Below, in pieces: positions 1 through 11,317 of a stretch of DNA of 64,000 nt. The notes beneath the pieces were generated by a model that ran no database searches, was not told the origin of the DNA, and saw only the letters and a list, made by a program, of their open reading frames with translations. Source of the stretch: Cloeon dipterum (taxonomy: Eukaryota > Arthropoda > Insecta > Ephemeroptera > Baetidae); NCBI RefSeq assembly GCF_949628265.1, contig NC_088787.1, positions 1,478,501 to 1,542,500 of the forward strand. Direction: 5' to 3'. Both the position numbers and the translations under genes were made by a program. Positions within the stretch are counted from its first letter, which is position 1; each line of letters starts with the position of its first letter.

Positions 1-383
1 TTCAAGGCCACACCGTGTAAGTTTTCTCCGCTTGAAAACATTTTAATGCCAACGTAAATTGATAGAAAAATCATTTTCAATTATTAAAATAGTTACCATT
101 TATCTGAGATACGTTTACTGTGTGCTGCTACTTATTAAACTCTACACTATATTTTTATAATAACTAAATGACTATCTCTTTTTGTTTAAAAATTTCTAAA
201 GATGACGTGAAGATAAATGCAAGCAAGCATTAATTAATTTAACTAACTAACATGCCAATTTCAGAATAGATGGAGCAAGCGGTGGAGAGGAAAATGTTGC
301 GGAAAACGCCTCCCAAAGTGCGAAGAATACTGATCAGCTCGAGCGTAGTCTTCGTTTTCCTCTTGGCCATAGCCATTTTGTAG
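1..383 (+). CDS. Yellow/MRJP-like gene Y0, 3' end only (subfamily A)
   Basis: Only the last bases of the penultimate coding exon (1-16, donor GTAAGT at 17) and the anchor exon (from about 270) are in the window. The identification rests on close similarity of both pieces to the complete paralogues downstream. The acceptor region reads CAGAATAG, giving two possible 3' splice sites. From the downstream one the frame starts YGASGGEENVAEN, as in its paralogues, but after AQS the hydrophobic segment SSVVFVFLLAIAIL (stop at 381-383) lies in another frame because one base is extra relative to the intact tails. The frame that continues instead ends at 419-421. So either this copy has lost its anchor or the assembly carries an indel. 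AATAAA at 417-422 is the likely poly(A) signal. Confidence 0.7.
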
Positions 384-884
384 TCTCACTAGCAAGCTTG
401 AATTTTTTTCAGTTCAAATAAAGGGAATTTTGTTATTTGTAGATAAATGGGCAGTCTCTTGACCCTGCATTACTCTTGAACTAACAGTAAAAAGGTCATG
501 TCAGTTGGAAGCATCTCTCCGATTCTGTTCGATAAAGATTCTTTGTAACAGTTAAAAAATTTTCATCATGCTTTTAGGTTTCCTGGCTTTTATTTTTCAA
601 ACCTACAAATTCTTCCAAACCAAAGGAAAGAGTGCATTTCGCCAATCATTTTTACCTTGCCCATCAAAAGGCTGTGAATAATATTTTAAATTGATTTTTT
701 TTTAGCAAAATTAACTATTTTAGAGTGAAAATAAAGTAGGGAATTGTCTGAAAATAGTCTAAGATGATGAACTAGCTCACGCTTATCAGAAATTATCTTT
801 CTGTTTCTGATTTTAGACCACGAATTGCCCGAAACCAACTCAGTCGCTTTTATTTTCAGTTGTTACACGGAGCGAGAGACAATA
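384..884. other. 3' flank of Y0
   Basis: No gene seen. A segment at about 494-565 (AAAGGTCATGTCAGTTGGAA onward) recurs at about 3753-3825 behind Y1, and in part behind Y3 at about 11585-11650, so it is a conserved 3' flank duplicated with the genes. It contains possible later poly(A) signals. Confidence 0.5.
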
Positions 885-1100
885 AGAGAGAGGATCGCGG
901 TGCTTGTATTTTGCTCTCGAGAGTACTGATATAAGACGTCAAATTAGCTGCTAAATTCATGGCCCGCCTCCCAACTCACAACAAGTGTCCATCTCTTTAA
1001 TTTATAATACTGATTCGGCGCAGCAGATCTTTTCAAGGTCCTTTTTTGAGTGGCTCATCAAAGAGCGAGCGATCACAGCTGTTCTCTCCTCTTCACCAGC
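885..1100 (+). promoter_or_regulatory. Conserved intergenic block U, copy 1 (CTCGAGAGTACT element)
   Basis: A block of about 200 bp repeated between array genes. It has a GGAGCGAGA-like start, then the near-palindrome GCTCTCGAGAGTACT (913-927), a GGCCCGCC motif, a pyrimidine-rich CGTCTCTTTAA-like segment, ATTCGGCGCA, and a GAGCTTTTCAAGGCTC-like imperfect hairpin, ending near GAGCGAGCGATC. Further copies are at about 4122, 7896, 11885 and 30525, with an inverted copy near 36285. Its function is unknown; position 300-600 bp upstream of the first exons suggests an enhancer, a second promoter or an untranslated RNA. Confidence 0.5.
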
Positions 1101-1412
1101 GTGCAATCGGATGCAGATAGAGATTTTTAACACAGGCCACTCTTCAGCATTTTAAAATTTAAAAAAATAACTTATTGCTGATTGAGCATCAAAATTTATT
1201 TTTAGATAATTTCTAGAGGTTCGGTTGCTAATTAGGTACAATTTCAAGCATTTTGTTGGTTTTCTGATAGTCGAATTTCACCTTTAATTGGAAAATAAAT
1301 TAATATGGCTTTAATAATGTCAACTAAAATTCAACGGAATTTAATGTTGAGTTTTACATGAGAGCGAAAAGCAGACCCTTGCGGGGCCAAAATACGTCAT
1401 CTTTTTTGGCCC

Positions 1413-1509
1413 GTCACGTGACTCGATTCGCGAGGCAAAGGCCATCACACTGCTCAGCACAGCAACAGCGCACAACGAGAAGAGGAGCCGCGTGAGAGGC
1501 ACGCCTGTG
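1413..1509 (+). promoter_or_regulatory. Y1 promoter E-box and non-coding first exon
   Basis: GTCACGTGAC (1413-1422) is followed by ACTCGATTCGCGAGGC, an A/C-rich stretch and GAGAAGAGGAGCCGCG, ending at the donor GTGAGTTCGCTCTC (from 1510). The same arrangement precedes almost every gene in the array. Because the similarity stops soon after a consensus donor and resumes before each ATG, I read it as a core promoter plus a non-coding first exon. The transcription start is not defined. The likely acceptor of the next exon is TAG at 1791-1793. Confidence 0.7.
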
Positions 1510-1823
1510 GTGAGTTCGCTCTCGCTTACATTAATTTGTATTTATCGGCGAACTAAAAGTCTTAAAAGTAGAGTAAAATTTACATAGCTTTCCAAGGAAC
1601 GGTTCTAAGAGCATTTTATTTTTACTCGCAACTAAAGCAAAGAAAAATTATTGTATTAATTAAATCAAACGTATTTATATAGCCTTCGTTATTTTTCAAT
1701 TAAATTTAAACTCCTTGATGTGGTAAAAAGCCTCCTTTGTCACTCCGTTCCGTTATGTTCTCAAAATGACGATTGCATTTTATGTTTTCCTAGCATTTCT
1801 AAAAATTAAAAAAGGCTGGAAGC

Positions 1824-3721
1824 ATGATTCCGTTTTTCGTCGCAATTTTCTTGCTCGGCCTTTCATCCCTGGCAACCGCTGCCAACTTCAATCAAGTCTT
1901 CGCGTTAACTGAATTGGACTACGAGTGGCCGTCGGAGGCGAGCAGGGCACAGGCCTTGCGAGATGGAACTTTCAAACCTGAGAACGTTTATCCGCGTTAC
2001 ATGGCTGTCTACGGAACAAGGCTCTTCCTCAGCCTGCATAAAGACGAAGGCATTCCGGTGACTCTGGTGTCTTTGCCGACGAGCAGCGCGTCCCCGAAAC
2101 TCACTCCATTCCCTTCGCGGAACATGCATGTAAGTAGTAAAATAAAACCCATCTTATGAGGACAGATAAAATCCATAATCTTCCGTTTGACCTGGTTTTA
2201 AAGAAAAAATTAAATCTCTCTCTTTGCAGGGACCGGGAGACTGCGACAAAATTGAAGAAGCAAAAGGACTGGAAGTGGACTCCGTTGGTAGGTTGTGGGT
2301 GCTCGATCAGGGCAGCATAAGTTCCAATTGCAGTGCCAAATTATTGATCATCGACTTGGCCAACAAGGATCAAATCAAAATCATTCACCGCTTTCCTTTC
2401 CGAAGATGGTTGCACGACTTGGTGCTCGATGAGACGCCCGATGGAACCTTTGCCTACATCACGCGGAGTATTGAACAAAACATTGTCGTGTTTAGTTTGG
2501 AAAGAAATGAATCTTGGATGGTGGACACGCCAGGAATAAGGGCCTATGCTATTGCCCTGTCCCCTAAGGATCAGGAAGCGAGACAGCTCTACCTCAGCGA
2601 ATGGAACTCCAACCAACAGTTTTCAGTTTCTGTTGCCGCACTCCGCAACGGAACTCGAACTGCAAATTTGAACCCAATCGGAAACTGGACTGCAATTAGT
2701 TCGTTCCGAATGCTGATGGACAACCACGGAACCATGTACGCCGCCTTTTTTCAAGAAAACCACATATTCTCTTGCAACACTTCGCAACCATTTCAGGAAC
2801 AGCGTTTTCATCAGGTACGTTACCTTTTTATTGTTGTTTATTCTCGCAATTGTAGTTGTCGAGATGAAAATTTAATGCACTTGGCACCGGTAGGAGTATG
2901 TTGATTGTTTTAGAGACTGGAAATATTCCCTATAATTAGGAATTTCACAAAAAAATCTCCTATTTAGTTAAATTTAATCAGTGAGTTTTTGCATTGCTTG
3001 TTTTTAGGTCGCTGGAGTGTATACTGGCTTGCCGTTTACTTTCGCCTTGGACCAAAGTGGAACTTTTTGGATGACGGTGTTTGATGACAAAAAGAAGCCA
3101 AGATACAGGCTTCTGAAGGCTACAGTCGGTGCAAAATCGTACACCTTCGAGGCCTCACAAGGTATGTTTTTTAACTGACTGATGCGTTTAAAGCAAAAAA
3201 TAGCGTATCCCAATATTTATTATTAACAAATCCACATATTTTTGGACAGTAGTAGAGTATAGATGAAGTTGCAAATTTAACTGCCCTTAAAGCAAAATGT
3301 TCAGAGCATTTACGAGATAAATATGTCATTAATTTCCAACTGCCTATTTCAATGATTATATAGTTTTATTATTTATCTGAGATTCATATGAATATACGAC
3401 TATTTTTCTTGCTGTGTTTTTACTAAAAGTAATTTTTACAATATATGAAACTGAAACTAAATTATCATGACTCAAATTCCTTTTTTATTTTCGACTCTAG
3501 CATGCAAGCAATGTTTAACTCACGATTTGCACGCCAGTTTCAGAATAGATGGTGCAAGCGGTGGAGAGGAAAACGTTGCGGAAATCGCCGCCCAAAGAAG
3601 AGCACTGATCGACTCGGAGCGTATTCTTCGTTTTCCTCTAGGCCATGGCTATTTTTTTAGTTTAACTAGCAGGCTTTTAATCATTGTCAGAACAAATAAA
3701 GGGGAATTTAGTGATTTTTAG
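1824..3721 (+). CDS. Yellow/MRJP-like protein Y1 (subfamily A)
   Basis: Exons 1824-2129, 2230-2814, 3008-3161 and 3549-3721 join in frame to about 405 aa. The N-terminus is a signal peptide (MIPFFVAIFLLGLSSLATA). The MRJP/Yellow propeller is recognised from LDYEWPS, IPVTLVSLPTS, PKLTPFPS, GRLWVLDQGS, DLVLDETPDGTFAYI, IVVFSLE, IALSP and YLSEW. It would act outside the cell or at its surface; Yellow relatives are tied to pigmentation, cuticle and glandular secretion, but no substrate can be read here. The anchor exon starts like its paralogues (DGASGGEENVAE) but has GACTCGGAGCG where intact copies have GACTCGAGCG, a one-base insertion. The C-terminus therefore becomes RILRFPLGHGYFFSL... instead of the clean hydrophobic tail. 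AATAAA at 3695-3700. Confidence 0.82.
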
Positions 3722-4121
3722 AGAATTTTAGTTTCTAGAAATAATAGTAGAAGGGTCATGTCAGTTGGAAGCATCTCTCCGATTCAGTTCGATGAAGATT
3801 CTTTGTAACAGTTAATAAATATTCATTATGCTTTTAAGTTTCCTGGTTTTTTATTTTTCTAATCTGCAAATTCTTTGAATGTTTTAAGTTAGAACAAAAT
3901 GGAGAGTGCATCTAAACACTCATTTTTTACCTTCTCCGTTAAAGCCAGTAGATAGTATTTTAATTTGGATTTTGTTGGAAAAGGAAATATAGATGACAAA
4001 CACCAGATGATTAAGAATCATGTTTCTCATCATCCCGCAAATGGTGTGAGACAAATTCATCTTGCTTTTATTTATTTCGAGTAAAATAAATTTTTAGTTG
4101 GCTCAAAAGTAACTAGTTTAA
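3722..4121. other. 3' flank of Y1
   Basis: No gene seen. It carries the duplicated 3'-flank segment also found behind Y0 (about 3753-3825) followed by AT-rich DNA. Confidence 0.45.
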
Positions 4122-4230
4122 AGGAGCGAAATGAGAGAGACGAAGGAAGTGCTTGTCTTTTGCTTTCGAGAGTACTCGTTTTGCGAGTTAATTCTTGGGC
4201 CGCCTCTTCGCACACAAAAAGAGACGTGGT
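4122..4230 (+). promoter_or_regulatory. Conserved intergenic block U, copy 2
   Basis: It carries GCTTTCGAGAGTACT (about 4162-4176) with GGGCCGCC and a CACACAAAAAGAG segment downstream, matching the other copies. A further stretch at 4258-4345 (GGCAAAGGTCAAGTTCA onward) recurs at about 7353-7440 and 27207-27260. Confidence 0.5.
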
Positions 4231-4595
4231 TCATGTTAAAAAAACGTTCTCTCAATAACGAAAAAGGCAAAGGTCAAGTTCATAGCGTCCCCTGGAGCCG
4301 CAGCGACCACGTGATCCACGAGCGCTCCAGTCGACTCTTATCGAAAACTGACCTCTGACCAGAAAAAGAAATAGACGCCTATTTAACTAAATATAAAATT
4401 TCGTATTTAAATCAGGCAATCAAATTAAGATTTAAGTTTTCGTTATGACAATGTGACAACTCTAAATACAAGAGACACGTGCGTAGTATTTGCTTTATTT
4501 TTTTCTGCCGAGACTTACTGAGAACAAACAGCGAAAGCGAGCCTCGTGAGGCCAAAAGGGATCTCTCACTGCTCAAAGCGTCTATTTTTCGGCAC

Positions 4596-4695
4596 GTCAC
4601 GTGACACGATTCGCGAGGCCGAGGTCACCACTCACCGCTCAGCACAGCAACAGCTCACAACGAGAAGAAGGAGCCGCACGAGAGGCACGCCCAGG
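4596..4695 (+). promoter_or_regulatory. Y2 promoter E-box and non-coding first exon
   Basis: GTCACGTGAC at 4596-4605, then CACGATTCGCGAGGC and GAGAAGAAGGAGCCGCACGA, ending at donor GTAAGTTCGCTC. Layout is as in the other array promoters. The intron to the start codon is about 270 bp and AT-rich. Confidence 0.7.
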
Positions 4696-4967
4696 GTAAG
4701 TTCGCTCTATTGCAATATTTTTTCGGTATCGGCGAATTGAGACTCTTTAAAGTACAGTAAATCTCACAACAATTCTCAAGGACGGTTCTAAAATAATTTA
4801 TTTACATGTAACCAGAGAAAAGAGAATTAGTTGCATTTATTTTTCTTAGACACTTAAATATTTAATTAAATTTAAAATAATTTGATAAGTCAACAGTAAA
4901 ACATAAATTGATGAGCAAGAATAAGGAAGAATATATACCCTTAGATTTGTTGGAAATAGCTGGAAGC

Positions 4968-7061
4968 ATGACTCCGTTTTTCGTCGCCATTTTCTTGCTC
5001 GGCCTGTCATCCCTGGCCACTGCAGCCAACTTCAATCAAGTCTATGAGTGGCCTGAGGAATTGAACTATGAGTGGCCGTCAGAGGAAAGCAGGGCACGGG
5101 CCTTGGCAGATGTAACTTTCAAGCCAGCGAAACTTTATCCTATTTACATGGCTGTCTACGAATCGAGGATCTTCTTCAGCCTGTATAGATACAATAGATA
5201 CATTCCGGCGACTCTGGTGTCTTTGCCGACGAGCAGCGCGTCCTCCGCACCCCCATTGCTCACTCCATTCCCATCGTTGGAGATGAATGTAAGTACTAGC
5301 AAAATAAACCCTATTTAATGAGAATAGTAACGGTGCTGGTAGAGTACAGTGGAAAGTTGAATATTTTTTGTTGTTATTTATTTACTAACAGCTGATTAGC
5401 CCGGTAATTGCGGTGATTTGACCCTTAGATGGCACGTCAGGCTATTGGAAACGTAAAAAATACGCGAGAATTTAATTATTAGGTCGGCACGCCTCTTTTT
5501 CGACGCTTCTGATTGGCCGCTGGACTGTCTCCTTTAATTTCGACGCCGTTTTGAATTCTGAACGGCGGAAAACCAACACAGATCGCATTTTGGCCCCCGG
5601 TGGGAATTACGACTGCGCAGAAGGTTTTAATCTGGTTCACGCATGCGCAGTGATAAGTTTCAGCCTTTCAGTGAAACGAAGAAGCGATCTGAACACACTG
5701 CGCATGCTTAAGATGCGCACAAGCTTACTGCGCAGCTTCAAAATGGGGAAATTTTTCAAGCTGACTGATTTAACTAAAAATAAAGTATATCTCCTGATTG
5801 GCCTCCATTATTTCGACGCTATAATGACTTCTGACTGGCTGGGTTGTTGCAGAGAGCCACTGGTTAGCGAGTTCAAATCTAGAAAATCTTCAGTTTGACT
5901 TGGTTTTAAATGAGCAAAATCAATTCCTCTTTTTTCAGGGAGAGAAAAACTGCAACCAAATCGGAGAAGCAACAGGGCTGCAAGTGGACTCCGTCGGAAG
6001 GCTGTGGGTGCTCGATGGGGGTAGCAAGAAATGCAATTCCAAATTATGGACGATCGACTTGAAGAACAACGATCAAACCAAACTTGTTCACGAGTTTTCT
6101 TTTCAAAAATGGACGCACGACTTGGTGCTTGACGAAACACCGAATGGAACCTTCGCCTACATCGCATTGTGGGTCAAAAAACACATTGTCGTGTTTAGTT
6201 TGGAAAAAAATGAATCTTGGACTGTGGAAACGCCAGATATCATGGTTTATTCCATCGCCCTGTCCCCTAAAACGGATCAGGAACCGAGACAGCTCTACAT
6301 AGGCAAATACAACTCCACGGAATTATACTCAATTTCTGTCGACACACTTCGCAATGGAAATCTAACTGCAAATCCGGAACTAGTCGGAAACTGGACTGCA
6401 ATTGACTCGTATAGTATGGTGATGGACAACCAGGGCACCATGTTCACAGCCTTTTCGAGGAAAAACTTCCTATCCTCTTGGAAGACTTCTCAGCCATTTC
6501 AGGAGCAGCGTTTTCACGAGGTAGGTCACAAATTTAAAATAGGATTTCATTTTTTATCAAGATGAACAACATTTAACCATGCAACAACAAACTTCACCAT
6601 GTTTTCACTGCTTGGTTGTAGGTTGCTGGACTGGAATATGTTTGGCCGTTTACCTTTACCTTTGACCAAAGTGGAACCCTTTGGATGACGGTGTTTGATG
6701 ACAAAAGTAAGCCAAGATGCAGGCTTTTGAAGGCTGCGGTTGGAGCAAAATCCTCCCAGGCCTCGCCAGGTAAGTTTTCGCTGAACACAACTCCCTTGAA
6801 AACTTTCCAATGCCAAACAGATTTGAAAAATCTCAAATCTCTATTTCTTCTTATATAAAGCAAGCAAAAGGGTATCGATTTATTATCTATTTTTTTATTT
6901 TCAACCCTTTGGGCGCATTCAAGTATAATTTATCTCACACTTTGCACGCCCATTTCAGAATAGATGGTGCAAGCGGCAAAGAGGAATATGTTGCGGAGAG
7001 AAGGATTCTGATCGACTCGAGCGTATTCTTCGTTTTCCTCTTGGCTTTCGCCATTTTGTAG
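4968..7061 (+). CDS. Yellow/MRJP-like protein Y2 with GPI-like tail (subfamily A)
   Basis: Exons 4968-5288, 5939-6520, 6622-6769 and 6964-7061 give an open frame of 382 aa. I chose the ATG at 4968 rather than one 60 bp upstream because it begins a textbook signal peptide (MTPFFVAIFLLGLSSLATA) shared by paralogues. Propeller landmarks include LNYEWPSEESRARA, IPATLVSLPTS, GRLWVLDGGS, TKLVHEFSFQ, DLVLDETPNGTFAYI and IALSP. The last exon reads DGASGKEEYVAERRILIDSS, then a hydrophobic run FFVFLLAFAIL ending at the stop, with no cytosolic residues. Together with the signal peptide this suggests GPI attachment. The 650-bp second intron holds a dispersed repeat. Exons 2-3 are almost identical to Y9, while exons 4-5 are clearly diverged. 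AATAAA at 7096-7101. Confidence 0.87.
5427..5840. repeat. Dispersed GCGCATGC-rich repeat, copy 1, inside an intron of Y2
   Basis: An element of about 415 bp also found in the matching intron of Y9 (about 28432-28845) and, reversed, in the first intron of Y11 (36575-37115). It has similar segments near both ends (GGCACGCC..CGACGCTTCTGATTGGCC and CTGATTGGCCTCCATTATTT). Inside are several ACTGCGCATGC/GCATGCGCAGT motifs resembling NRF-1/Ewg sites. It has no coding capacity that I trust. It could be a non-autonomous DNA transposon, but I did not find clear terminal repeats. Confidence 0.6.
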
Positions 7062-7200
7062 TTCTACTAGAAGGTTAATGATCATTGTTAGTTCAAATAA
7101 AGGGGATTTTAGAGATTTTTATAGAATTTAAATGTCTTGATGATGCATACTCCATAGTTGAGCGTCAAGGAAACGCCCTTCGGCTTCTACAAAATAAAAG

Positions 7201-7640
7201 CTGTAGAATTTCAATCCTTTCGATATAAAGTCAGACTATTTTTTTGTGATTTAAATGAAACAACTTGGCAAAGCTTCCGCCATCGAGGATGATTCTGAAA
7301 GTAAATGCAGTCATTGCTGGAACGTCGTCTGTTTATCAGTCGGGCGCGAAAAAGGCAAAGGTCAAGTTCACAGCATCCTCTCCGAGCCAGCAACTGCGTG
7401 ATTAAAGGCCGACTCGTATCGTAAACAGAACTCTCTGAAAAAGGAAAAGAAGCCGACGCCATTTTAACTCCTCGGTTACCTGGCAACAGGCGGAGGAGGC
7501 GGCGGAGGCGGACCAATGAGCAGGCACGCGACTTTGAATGGCTTAGAGGAGAATCAATGAAATGCCGCGGCTCGCGCGGAAATAAACTGAAAGAGAGGAG
7601 GATGTCGTTCTCGGCCATTTTCAACATGAAATATTATCAA
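7201..7640. other. Intergenic segment with RFX-like and CCAAT motifs
   Basis: No gene accepted. It contains GTTACCTGGCAAC (about 7474-7486), which fits the RFX X-box pattern, and CCAATGAGCAG (about 7513). The stretch from the CCAAT motif to about 7615 is repeated at about 39400-39500. A GC-rich (GGCGGA)n tract lies between the motifs. A 138-codon minus-strand open frame here has no recognisable features. Confidence 0.4.
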
Positions 7641-7895
7641 GGGACTGACGGGAGACATGCATAATAATTATAATTGACACAAATTTTACTATTATTAATT
7701 TTTTAACTCAAATTTAAAATTTGTGCCAGAAAGCAGACGCTCAAAATGTAAAATTCACTCGTGACGATGCTTTCTTTTTTTACATTGAATCATCTCTCCT
7801 TTTCTGATGTGACCGCGAATGGCCCGAAACATTAATAATCGTTTTTTTCATTTAATAAGAATTAAATTAATTTTTATTCGGCTCAAAAGAAGATG

Positions 7896-8110
7896 GTTGG
7901 ATGGAGCGAGAGGCAAGAGGAAGGTGGTGCTTGTCTTTTGCTCTCGAGAGTACTCTTTTAGCGAGTTAATTCACGGCCCGCCTCATCGCACACAAAAAGA
8001 GCACGTCTCTTTATTTGAATATTCATTCGGCGCACGCAGAGCTTTTCAAGGCTCTTTTTCGTGTGGCTCCTAAAGGAGCGAGCGATCGCTGCTGTTTGGC
8101 CATTTTTATC
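7896..8110 (+). promoter_or_regulatory. Conserved intergenic block U, copy 3
   Basis: The clearest copy: GGAGCGAGAGGCAAGAGG, then GCTCTCGAGAGTACT (7940-7954), GCGAGTTAATT, GGCCCGCC, CGTCTCTTTA, ATTCGGCGCACGCAGAGCTT, then GAGCGAGCGATCGCTGCTG. It lies about 420 bp before the Y3 E-box. Confidence 0.55.
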
Positions 8111-8527
8111 TCCTCTCCGGCAGCGCACACTCGGTTACGGCGGTCTGGTTTTTCAATTCGGCGAGCGGACTGCTATTTTTGTTGCTTATTCATGATTAAT
8201 TACTATTTTAACACTCAGATGAAACAGAAGTAATTTGTTTAATACATAGGCAACATTTTTACAATTAAAAATTAATACATTTCATGCAGAGATTTTAATC
8301 AGCTCAATCAATCCTTTTTTTAGAATTAATTGCTACGCTAATTAGATTTAACAAAAAGCATTTTGATGGTTTTCGGACAGTGGATTTTCATCTCTATCGG
8401 GAAAATTAATTTAAGATTTGATTATTGAACGTACACGTGCAAAATAACATGTGCTTTTTACTGCTGAGGCTGACAACTTCTCGCGGGGCCGAATGAGCCG
8501 CCGCACGAATTATTCATTTTTTGGCAC

Positions 8528-8623
8528 GTCACGTGACTCGATTCGCGAGGCGGCGGCCGCCACACCAAACCGCCCAGCAACAGCAGAAACGAGAAGAGGA
8601 GCCGCGCGAGAGGCACGCCTGTG
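8528..8623 (+). promoter_or_regulatory. Y3 promoter E-box and non-coding first exon
   Basis: GTCACGTGAC at 8528-8537, ACTCGATTCGCGAGGCGG, then GAGAAGAGGAGCCGCGCGAG and donor GTGAGTTCGCTCTCTTACG. The following 330-bp intron is AT-rich with nothing else seen. Confidence 0.72.
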
Positions 8624-8951
8624 GTGAGTTCGCTCTCTTACGATATTTTGTATTTATCGGCGCACAGAGACTCTTAAAAGTACAGAAAAATTCACATTGC
8701 TTCTTAAAAAACGGTTATAAAAGCATTTTTTTTATTTCGCAACTTGCAACCATAGAACAATGAGACTTGAGAATTCATTATTATTTTTAACTCAACTATG
8801 TCAAGCATTTACTTTTTAATAATTTTTTTGAACGGAAATAATAGAAAAATTAAGAAGAACTTAAAAATATATAAATTAATAAATAAATTTCTAAAGTCAT
8901 TTCTGAAAATAAAGATTTAAATTTTTGTGCCTTTTGTGAACAGTTGGAAGC

Positions 8952-11205
8952 ATGACTCCTTTCTTGACCGCCATTTTCCTGCTGGGCCTTTCATCCGGGG
9001 CCACCGCAGCCAACTTCAGTCCAGTCTTTGAGTGGAATGAACTGGATTTCAATTGGCCGTCGGAGGCGAGCAGGACAACGGCCTTGAAAGATGGAACTTT
9101 CAAACCAGAGAACATTGATCCTCGTTTCATGGCTGTCCACGGATCAAGGATCTTCCTCAGCCTTGATGATACCTATGGTGGCATTCCGGTGACTTTGGGG
9201 TCTTTGCCGACGAGTGGTGCGTCCTCCGCACCCCCGAAGCTCACTCCATTCCCTTCGTGGGACATGCATGTAAGTAGCAAATGCTGAGAATTTTCTATGA
9301 TTCCATTTTTTCCTGTGATATTTTTTCTGGATCTCTTGGGGCGCCGGCCAGAGATGTCGCTGCTATGTGACACGCGTTGGCAAATTAAAAAGGGGAAATT
9401 GAAAACAGATCAACGTTCAAAAATTGGGGTAAACGATAAAATAAAAACGGAAAAAATGACAAGCAGTATCTGTATAAACGCTCAAAATAAAAAAGCGGTT
9501 TGTCATTGTCACGTGCCGTTAGCAAAAAATTTAAACGCTGGCTTGACATTTTAAAAAAGCACTACAGGAAGTACCCGCACAGGGAGGGGACTTTTGATGA
9601 GTCACAGTCCTTCAAAATCGGTGGCAGGACGTTCCAGGGCTTACATACCCTGGGGGGACGTCCCTGAATGATTATCACTCATGCGTTGAAGACTGTCTGG
9701 TCGTTTTGGCACCTTTGGAAGAAGATGGGGACGGTTTTCTTGTCAAGAAAACGCGGATTAGGTTGAATGTAATTGAATACAAAGAAAATCCTTATATTAA
9801 GCTTCAGTCGTTATTCAGGACACGAATTCTAAATATCGATACCTAAAATTTTCAGTTTGACTTTGTTTTAAAAGAACCAAACAATTCCTCTTTTTGCAGG
9901 GAAAAGAAGGAGACTGCGACAAATTGGAAAGAACAAAAGGGCTGGAAGTGGACTCGGTTGGAAGGCTGTGGGTTCTGGACAGCGGTGGCGACGATTGCTA
10001 TGCAAAAATATGGACCATCGACCTGAACAACAACGATCACACGAAAATCATTCACCGCTTTCCTGTTCGAAGATTGATGCAAGACTTGGTGCTCGACGAA
10101 ACGCCCGACGGAACCTTTGCCTACATCTCGCAGGGTATTGAACAAAACGTCGTCGTGTTTAGTTTGGAAAGAAACCAATCTTGGATTGTGAAAACGCCAG
10201 AAATAGAGGTTTTTTCCATTGCCTTGTCCCCTAAAAAGGATCAGGAACCGAGACAGCTGTACCTTAGCAAATGGTACTCGAAAGAACTGTATTCAATTTC
10301 CGTTGCCGCACTTCGCAACGGAGCTGGAACCGAAAATCCAAGACTAATCGGAAAATGGACTGCAGACCCGTATAGAATGCTGCTGAACAACCAGGGAACC
10401 ATGTTTACCGCCCTTTTGAGGCAGAATTACATATCCTCGTGGAACACTTCCCAGCCATTTGCCGAGCAGCGTTTTCATGAGGTAAGTCCAAGGTTTAAAA
10501 TATCATTTGAGAAATAATTTCGTTCTAATTTTCCTCGGGATATTTTAACAAATACATATATGGATCCTTGTATATTTCATCTACGGGAATATTTCGCAAA
10601 CTAAACGTTCAAATGATAAATATTCCAAGTATTTGTGATCCAGTAGGAGTGTGAGCTCAGGGTGTAACTCATTTTAGTCCGCATTTTGTTCAATTGGAAT
10701 TGATGGCCCCTGTCGTTTATGATTGAGTTTGCGCATTGCTTTTGGTTTTAGGTCGCTGGACTGAATTCTGGTTTGCCGTTTACTTTTGCCTTGGACCAAA
10801 GTGGAACTCTTTGGATGACGGTGTTTGATAACAAAAAGAAGCCAAGATACAGGCTTTTGAAGGCGGCAGTCAGTGAACAATCCCTGATGGCCTCGCCAGG
10901 TGAGTTTCCTCTGAACATGGACAACTTTTAAACGAAACAATAAAATATTAAGATTCATATTTTTCTTAGTTTAAGCCAGCCAAAGAGCACTTTATTGTAG
11001 CAGGTTTTGCAAAAACAATTTATTCATATAATGGATTTGCTGCAGCCAATTTTTTATTTGCGACTCTTTGTATTATTTAACTCATGATTAATACGCCAAT
11101 TTCAGAATAGATGCTGCAAATGCTGCGGAATATGGCGTCAAAGGAAGAAAACTGATCGACTCGAGCGTATTCTTCGTTTTTCTCTTAGCCGTGGCTATTT
11201 TGTAG
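8952..11205 (+). CDS. Yellow/MRJP-like protein Y3 with GPI-like tail (subfamily A)
   Basis: Exons 8952-9269, 9900-10481, 10752-10899 and 11111-11205 join without a stop to 380 aa. It has a signal peptide (MTPFLTAIFLLGLSSGATA), then FEWNELDFNWPSEASR, IPVTLGSLPTSGASSA, PKLTPFPSWDMH, GRLWVLDSGG, DLVLDETPDGTFAYI, VVVFSLE and IALSP, all of the Yellow/MRJP propeller. The final exon (DAANAAEYGVKGRKLIDSS followed by FFVFLLAVAIL) ends in a hydrophobic run at the stop, as in Y2. The acceptor is the CAGAATAG double site. The 630-bp intron at 9270-9899 contains foreign-looking sequence (about 9560-9720) with a short inverted stretch around CCAGGGCTTACATACCCTGG, not recognised. AATAAA at 11240-11245. Confidence 0.87.
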
Positions 11206-11317
11206 TTTTACTAGAAGGCTTATAATTATTGTCAGTTCAAATAAAGGGGACTTTAATAATTTTTAGAGTATTGTGGTTTTTTATTATGCAGATTCTGTAG
11301 AAATGTTAAATGATGAC

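Noticed and set aside
5551-6167. Open frames of 115 and 119 codons around the Y2 intron repeat
   Set aside because: They are chance frames inside the dispersed repeat or antisense to the Y2 coding exon.
7211-7627. 138-codon minus-strand open frame between Y2 and Y3
   Set aside because: It overlaps GC-rich repeat and motif sequence, has an Arg/Ser-rich composition typical of a chance frame, and shows no splice or domain support.
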